This document shows, in pieces, positions 58,431 to 64,000 of a stretch of DNA of 64,000 nucleotides. Under the pieces are notes generated by a model, which had not been told where the DNA came from, made no database searches, and saw nothing but the letters and a program-made list of their open reading frames with translations. Source of the stretch: Actinomucor elegans (taxonomy: Eukaryota; Mucoromycota; Mucoromycetes; Mucorales; Mucoraceae); the NCBI GenBank assembly GCA_026027325.1, contig JAMSLZ010000001.1, forward strand, positions 2,728,001 through 2,792,000, written 5' to 3'. The position numbers were made by a program, and so were the translations under genes. How positions within the stretch are numbered: position 1 is the first letter of the stretch; each line of letters opens with the position of its first letter.

Positions 58431-59531
58431 ATGCTTCTCATTACCGGTGCTGATCAATATATGGGATACGCCATCACATCCCATTTGGCTCAATTCGAGC
58501 TATTGAGGCCACAGCTTCGAGTTTTATGTCAGAATAAGAAACGTTGTCTTGGTTTCGCCAATGCTGGTATCGATGTACGCCAAGTTCATTATAATCATCC
58601 CAACGACATTTCAATTGCACTAAGAGGTGTAGATCATCTCATTTTAGCTGTTGGTAATGAAGCTCATCGTGTTGAAAATGCAAAACGTATATGTACAATG
58701 GCAGCAACCTCAGGTGTCAAAAGCATCATCTGCATGTCTCATGTTGGTGCTGTTTCCAAAGCGCATTCTTCTTTGCAAGACTTTTATCAGATCGAGCAAG
58801 AAGTCATTCAAACAGCTTGTCAATATACGATTCTCAGGTACAATTAGCTATTCGTGTTGATAGGTTTGTTTGCTCACTCTTTGTTTAGACTTGAATTTCT
58901 GCATCAATACTTTCACTTGTGGTCCAATTACGCAGAAAAACACCGCCAATTGCTCCTACCGATAAAGGAAGATACAGAAATATGTCCAGTAGATATCACA
59001 GATGTATGCAAAGTCATTGAAATACTGTTAATAGACAGCAAATCCCAGCAATATAAAGATTTGTCGGATCAGCATGATGGACAGGTATATACACTCACTG
59101 GACCAGAAACAGTACATGGTAAACGATTAGTAGAGTTTTTGATATCAGCAACAGGATACAGCCACTTCAAGTTTCATCAGGGTCGGCCTATGGACCTTAA
59201 TTATTATCTGAGCGGGCTCAGTAAAGACGTATGGTTTGATGCGCGTCTAAAGCGTGAAATGTCGCAAATGTACCATGACAAGTTTCAAGAAAAAACTTAC
59301 ACAGAGAAAGCATACGACATTCCAACAGGTAAGTGCGGCTTTTTAAGATAGACAAGTGATTAATGGACTATAGACAAGCAAATCCAAACATATCTCGATT
59401 ATTTCGACTGGGTTCAACAGTTTAACGCCAGTATCCCTGTTCCTCATACAAGCATGTTGACCAATTCTTCTTTGGAACCCATTCAAACGTTCTTTGCTCG
59501 TAATGCCAACAGCTTTAAACCAAGAGTCTAA
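58431..59531 (+). CDS. NmrA-like NAD(P)-binding protein
   Basis: Three exons, 58431-58837, 58889-59328 and 59374-59531, encode 334 aa. The N-terminal Rossmann motif is MLLITGADQYMGYAITSHL (a variant GxxGxxG). LRVLCQNKKRCLGFANAGI, GVDHLILAVGNEAHRVENAK, SGVKSIICMSHVGAVSK and FYQIEQEVIQTACQYTILR form the atypical SDR/NmrA fold. A second half has DVCKVIEILLID, GQVYTLTGPETVHGKRLVEF and a substrate-side region (YYLSGLSKDVWFDARLKREM). The catalytic YxxxK of classical SDRs is not obvious, so it may be a redox sensor or regulator rather than an enzyme. The stop is 183 bp from that of the convergent UBC4-like gene. Confidence 0.85.
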
Positions 59532-59714
59532 TTAATTACTATTATACGGTATCTTTATATACTACGCAGAATAAATCTGAATTACGGTGTGCACCATCAT
59601 AATAAATTGTCTTTATTCATGTATATCAGCGTCTTTGTTAATACCTTTTCAAAACTACTATATATACCAATAAATCTTTTCGTTTATTGTATATAAAGAA
59701 AAAAAAACAATCAT

Positions 59715-60488
<774 letters not shown>

Positions 60489-62227
60489 TTTATATATTCT
60501 TTATGTTAATATGAAAAAGAGAAGAAATATACCAAAAAGGCGGAGCGGGAGGTATTAACCAAAGGAAAAAAAAATTGAAGCTGAAGCACGCGACAGGTGC
60601 TCTTGTCCAATCAAATGAATACGGTCACAAAATTTTCGTAGTTTTTGGTAAGAATTACCTGTTCTCTTTCGTTCTCCGATAGTCATAACCCTATCATTGG
60701 TCACCAAGGCTACTACGCCTGATATCACCCCATCACATACACGCATTGGTATCGCAACACTCTTTTGTTTATCATCATGTACTTGTGCAAACAAGATAGG
60801 AAGAACATTATCTATAGCTTTATAAAAAAAATCTTAGCTTGTAAAAATAAAATAAAAAACAATTGATATGCATAATAAAGTACTAAAAATGCGCAATTAG
60901 CAAAACCTCGCATGGTTATTGGAGAGCTATCGCACAGGAACGATATTATAGTGCTTGACTCAGGTTTCGCTATGAAAAAGCTAGCATTGATGCCAAGTTC
61001 TTGAGCAAATTTTACCAAACTTTGTTTGCGCATTTGATGGTGCAATTGCCTTGTTCAATTTTGTATCAAAAATAGGACGGATTGTGGTTTTTATACGGTT
61101 TCTGAGCTTTAGTAGATATAAGCATAAAAATAAAAGACCTACAAACATCCTTTTGAATGTATAAACACGGATTTAAGTATAGTTCACTTCCTGATGGAGA
61201 TTGAATCTAATTTCAGACTCTGACGTTTTTAGTTCATGAGAAAAAAAAAAGGAGAACATTAGTAGACATACAGAAGAAACATTATAGAAGCGTTATAAAG
61301 ATTAAAAAAAAAGCATATTACGGCCATTATTATAACAAGACGGTTTATAGCATTTTACAAGTTTAAAGGTATATATATATAGCGAAAAATCAATCAAGGA
61401 TGTTTTCAATTAATGATTGATTATAATACTTTAGTGTGCCCGTTTCCTTTCCAGCGTTAAATAAGCCCTAATAATTCCAATGACCTAGAATAAATTAGAG
61501 GACATTTTCTTGACTTTGTTTGCATACACTCTTTTACTGATCATTGATAAGAAGTATAGTGGTATATTCATTATACTGAACCCCAACAATGGTTTAATAG
61601 GTTTAGTTACTTATTTTGAGTATTAATTACTGACTAGCTGTGACATGAGGACCATAGTCGGTTGAAAAATCTATAAATCATTAGATTTGGCTTGATTGAT
61701 TAAAATATGGGTAATTTAATATTGATAATTGCTAAAATACACTAAAATTATTATATATATATGCTTTAGAGCACGAAGATACGGTTCCCTGAACATAGTT
61801 TGTAGATGCTTCAAGTTGGATACATCTGAAAGTATACCAATTTTATTTATTTTTTCAACATAGAATATGCAAACTATTATTTTACTCACATTTATGGCAG
61901 GTTCAAAAAAATAACTTTTCATCAAGAGAAACTTGTGAATATAAGAAAGTTCAAAATTTTATTTACATTATTCAACGTGCAATTATATTATGCGCAAACT
62001 TTACTGAACTACTTGTTGTGTATCAGCATTCTTCCATGCTTCAAAAACTAGATAAAAGTTTTGAGTGATCCTCGACTACCTCTCTCTGATTTATTTGTGT
62101 TGTCGCCGTCCAATCAAATCATTCGGTAATTCAAACCTTTTGCTAAGAAGTGTAAATTTCCAGTTGAACTGCTCCTGCCTTCTTTTTTTGTTTTTTCCTA
62201 CCTTTCCTTTGCAACAATTGATCTTAC
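60489..62227. other. Intergenic region with one weak reverse ORF
   Basis: This 1.7-kb gap is AT-rich and lies between the divergent UBC4 and SWD2 genes. It contains only the weak hypothetical reading frames at 60555-61033 (separate entry), A/T homopolymers around 61235-61310 and the SWD2 promoter. Confidence 0.45.
60555..61033 (-). CDS. Hypothetical protein, about 127 aa, two-exon model
   Basis: Exon 60907-61033 starts MRKQSLVKFAQELGINASFF and reads IAKPESSTIISFLCDSSPIT. A possible intron (GTTTTG at 60906 to CTATAG at 60812) joins it in phase to exon 60555-60811, which reads NVLPILFAQVHDDKQKSVAI, PMRVCDGVISGVVALVTNDR and VMTIGERKRTGNSYQKLRKF. Composition is protein-like and codons are balanced, but no family was recognised and the C-terminus runs into an A-rich tract. 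It sits close to the UBC4 5' end, co-oriented upstream of it. It may be a small real gene or a relic. Confidence 0.3.
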
Positions 62228-63495
62228 ATGAATTTGGGGAAAATACAACTATCAAAGGAAGTACTTTCGACGAGTAAAGTTGCAAAGATATTTCCTGAAA
62301 ATGATAAATCTGCAGCCCCAATGACTTCGATATCCTTTAGTGATACTGGCGAATATTGTGTCACTTCTGCTGCTGACGATAGTTTAACTGTATACAATTG
62401 CAGAGAGGGAAAGTAAGTAGGAATGGCCTTTTTCGCTTCATTTCGCTCAATGGTTTTTTCATAGTGTCCGATCAACTCTTTATTCTAAAAAATACGGCGT
62501 TACGTTGGCACGATTTACCCATCATAAGAATAATGTAATCTATGCATCAACAAAAGAAGACGGTAATAGTAGATCTACATTGAAATTCTTCATATAATGC
62601 TAATTACTTGTACAGATACCTTGCGATATCTGTCTATTCATGATAACAAATACATTCGATACTTTCGTGGCCACAAGAAAAGGTAGAATATTGTGTTTAT
62701 TTCGAAACTTGACCGAGAATTCTCAACTTTTTGGACCTTGTAGAGTCACTGCTGTCGAAATGTCACCTAATGATGATACAGTAATGACATCTTCTTTAGA
62801 CGAAACTGTACGATTATGGGATCTGCGATCCTCTACTTGTCAGGTACGAATATTTGGTGCTCTTTTTAACATGATCTAACGTGATTTTAAAAGGGTTTCT
62901 TACAAGGACAGGGAAAGACTTTAGCTGCGTTTGATCCTCAGGGTTTAGTTTTTGCCGTGGCTACCAATGATAACGAGATTCGAATGTACGACTTTAGAGA
63001 ATACATTAATGGGCCGTTTGCTACTTGGGTTATCGAAGATCCACAACAACCTTCGGGCCGTTTACCTGAATGGACCAGCTTAAAGTTTACAGCAGACGGT
63101 AAGCAATTGGTTATAACCACTGTCACTGGCTTGATATATATTATCGATGCATTTGATGGAAACCTGCTACAAAGATTGGTGGGCCACCCAGCGCCTTTTC
63201 GGTCTTCTTGTGGTGAAGATGTTTGCATTACACCGGATGCTGGGTTCTTGGTGGCTGGTGGAACAGATTCACACTTGAGAGTATGGGATTTAAGTCACAA
63301 AATTTTGGATAGTCAACCATTTGCAACATTACCTACACCGCATAGAAAAGGAATCAATGTCGTGGGGTTCAATCCATTGAATGCAATGTCTATCACTGGT
63401 GGAGATGAACTTGTAAGTCTTTGAGATACTGGGTTAGCAAAGTATTGATGTTGTATTTGTAGGCATTCTGGTTACCTTCATTGAATTCAAAGTAA
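62228..63495 (+). CDS. SWD2: SWD2/WDR82 WD40 protein (COMPASS and CPF subunit)
   Basis: Six exons, 62228-62412, 62465-62562, 62616-62682, 62744-62843, 62894-63412 and 63463-63495, encode 333 aa. The N-terminus has [20 protein letters not shown] then [80 protein letters not shown] and [20 protein letters not shown] are diagnostic WDR82 motifs. [20 protein letters not shown] and a later GHPAPF...[17 protein letters not shown] complete the propeller. SWD2 is shared between Set1/COMPASS (H3K4 methylation) and the cleavage-polyadenylation factor, in the nucleus. The last exon is 11 codons and ends [10 protein letters not shown]. Confidence 0.95.
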
Positions 63496-64000
63496 CCCAT
63501 CAAGTTACAATACTAGACAATATCATGACTATTATATATTCAGGGCAATTGCATTGGAGCAATAGAAGTAATTCTCATTATTACCGTAGGTTTCGCTAAA
63601 AACACCTTGTCACTGTTCATCATTCTTTTACAATATCTGCGAATTGGCCTATAGTGAATAAAGCCATTGTAAATATAATATTTATTATTTGTATTAGTGC
63701 TTAAACATTGTGACCTACGATATCAGCTTGCTGGTATAATACAGAAGCAATAACTAATTATGTGAAATTTTGATATGACGCTCTAGCATACATTAACATA
63801 CTCTTATTGTTGAATGGGATGTGGTGCCTTTCACTTTTTTTAATTGCAAACTACGATGCTGGGGGGGGGGGGTTATTGTAAATATGAGTCTTATCAGGGC
63901 CTATGACCATCATTCCTATTTCTATGTTGTTATATAATAATGTATACTATTCCTTTCGTTTATCAACCGCTGATATGGCATTTAAGGGGAAGGGATTAAA
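63496..64000. other. Terminal intergenic flank
   Basis: This is the SWD2 3' UTR and AT-rich sequence to the window end. A run of twelve G (63861-63872) is the only notable element; it could be G-quadruplex-forming or prone to assembly error. No gene is seen. Confidence 0.5.

Overview
This is nuclear DNA from a filamentous fungus, most likely Mucoromycota (Mucorales-like). The evidence is AT-rich intergenic DNA, many short GT-AG introns of about 50-65 nt with CTAAY-like branch points, a single-FHA checkpoint kinase, a GT41 O-GlcNAc transferase and a WNK-like kinase (both unusual for yeasts), and a decayed Ty3/gypsy integrase. The genus cannot be fixed from the sequence alone. Exon models were assembled by hand by joining reading frames across splice sites, and every multi-exon model reported as a protein gene closes with a consistent phase.

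Layout. 0.4-6 kb: ribosomal protein eS6 (-) divergent from eIF4E (+), then a Zn2Cys6-like transcription factor with a Gln-rich tail (+). 7.6-11.6 kb: UTP7/WDR46 (-) and a WNK-like kinase with a C-terminal SAM-like domain (-). 13.5-18.3 kb: CNOT9/CAF40 (+) and cystathionine gamma-lyase (+). 18.5-25.3 kb: RPF1 (-) divergent from RPC1, the largest Pol III subunit (+). 25.65-25.81 kb: a U1 snRNA gene (+). 27.8-35.6 kb: a Cds1/CHK2 kinase, a mitochondrial 3-hydroxyacyl-CoA dehydrogenase and an RRM-RRM-PUF protein (all +). 36.6-43.6 kb: GPI mannosyltransferase 3 (+), a large GT41 OGT-like protein (-) and an LRR protein (-). 43.6-47.1 kb: a gene-poor interval with a degenerate gypsy integrase and dispersed repeats. 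47.1-55.8 kb: cytochrome b5-acyl-CoA dehydrogenase (+), a BI-1/TMBIM membrane protein (-), a four-TM protein (+), a flavin monooxygenase (+) and a SET/SMYD-like protein (-). 58.4-63.5 kb: an NmrA-like protein (+), UBC4/5-type E2 (-) and SWD2/WDR82 (+).

The genes are housekeeping and do not form one pathway, but RNA and translation functions are common: eS6, eIF4E, UTP7, RPF1, RPC1, U1, CNOT9, PUF and SWD2. I found no CRISPR array, biosynthetic cluster, tRNA or rRNA gene. The best non-obvious signals are the U1 snRNA, a degenerate dispersed repeat family that occupies most long intergenic gaps, the eS6/eIF4E divergent promoter with repeated GTCCGG boxes, two GC-AG introns, and some unusual domain combinations. 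I saw no clearly novel system.
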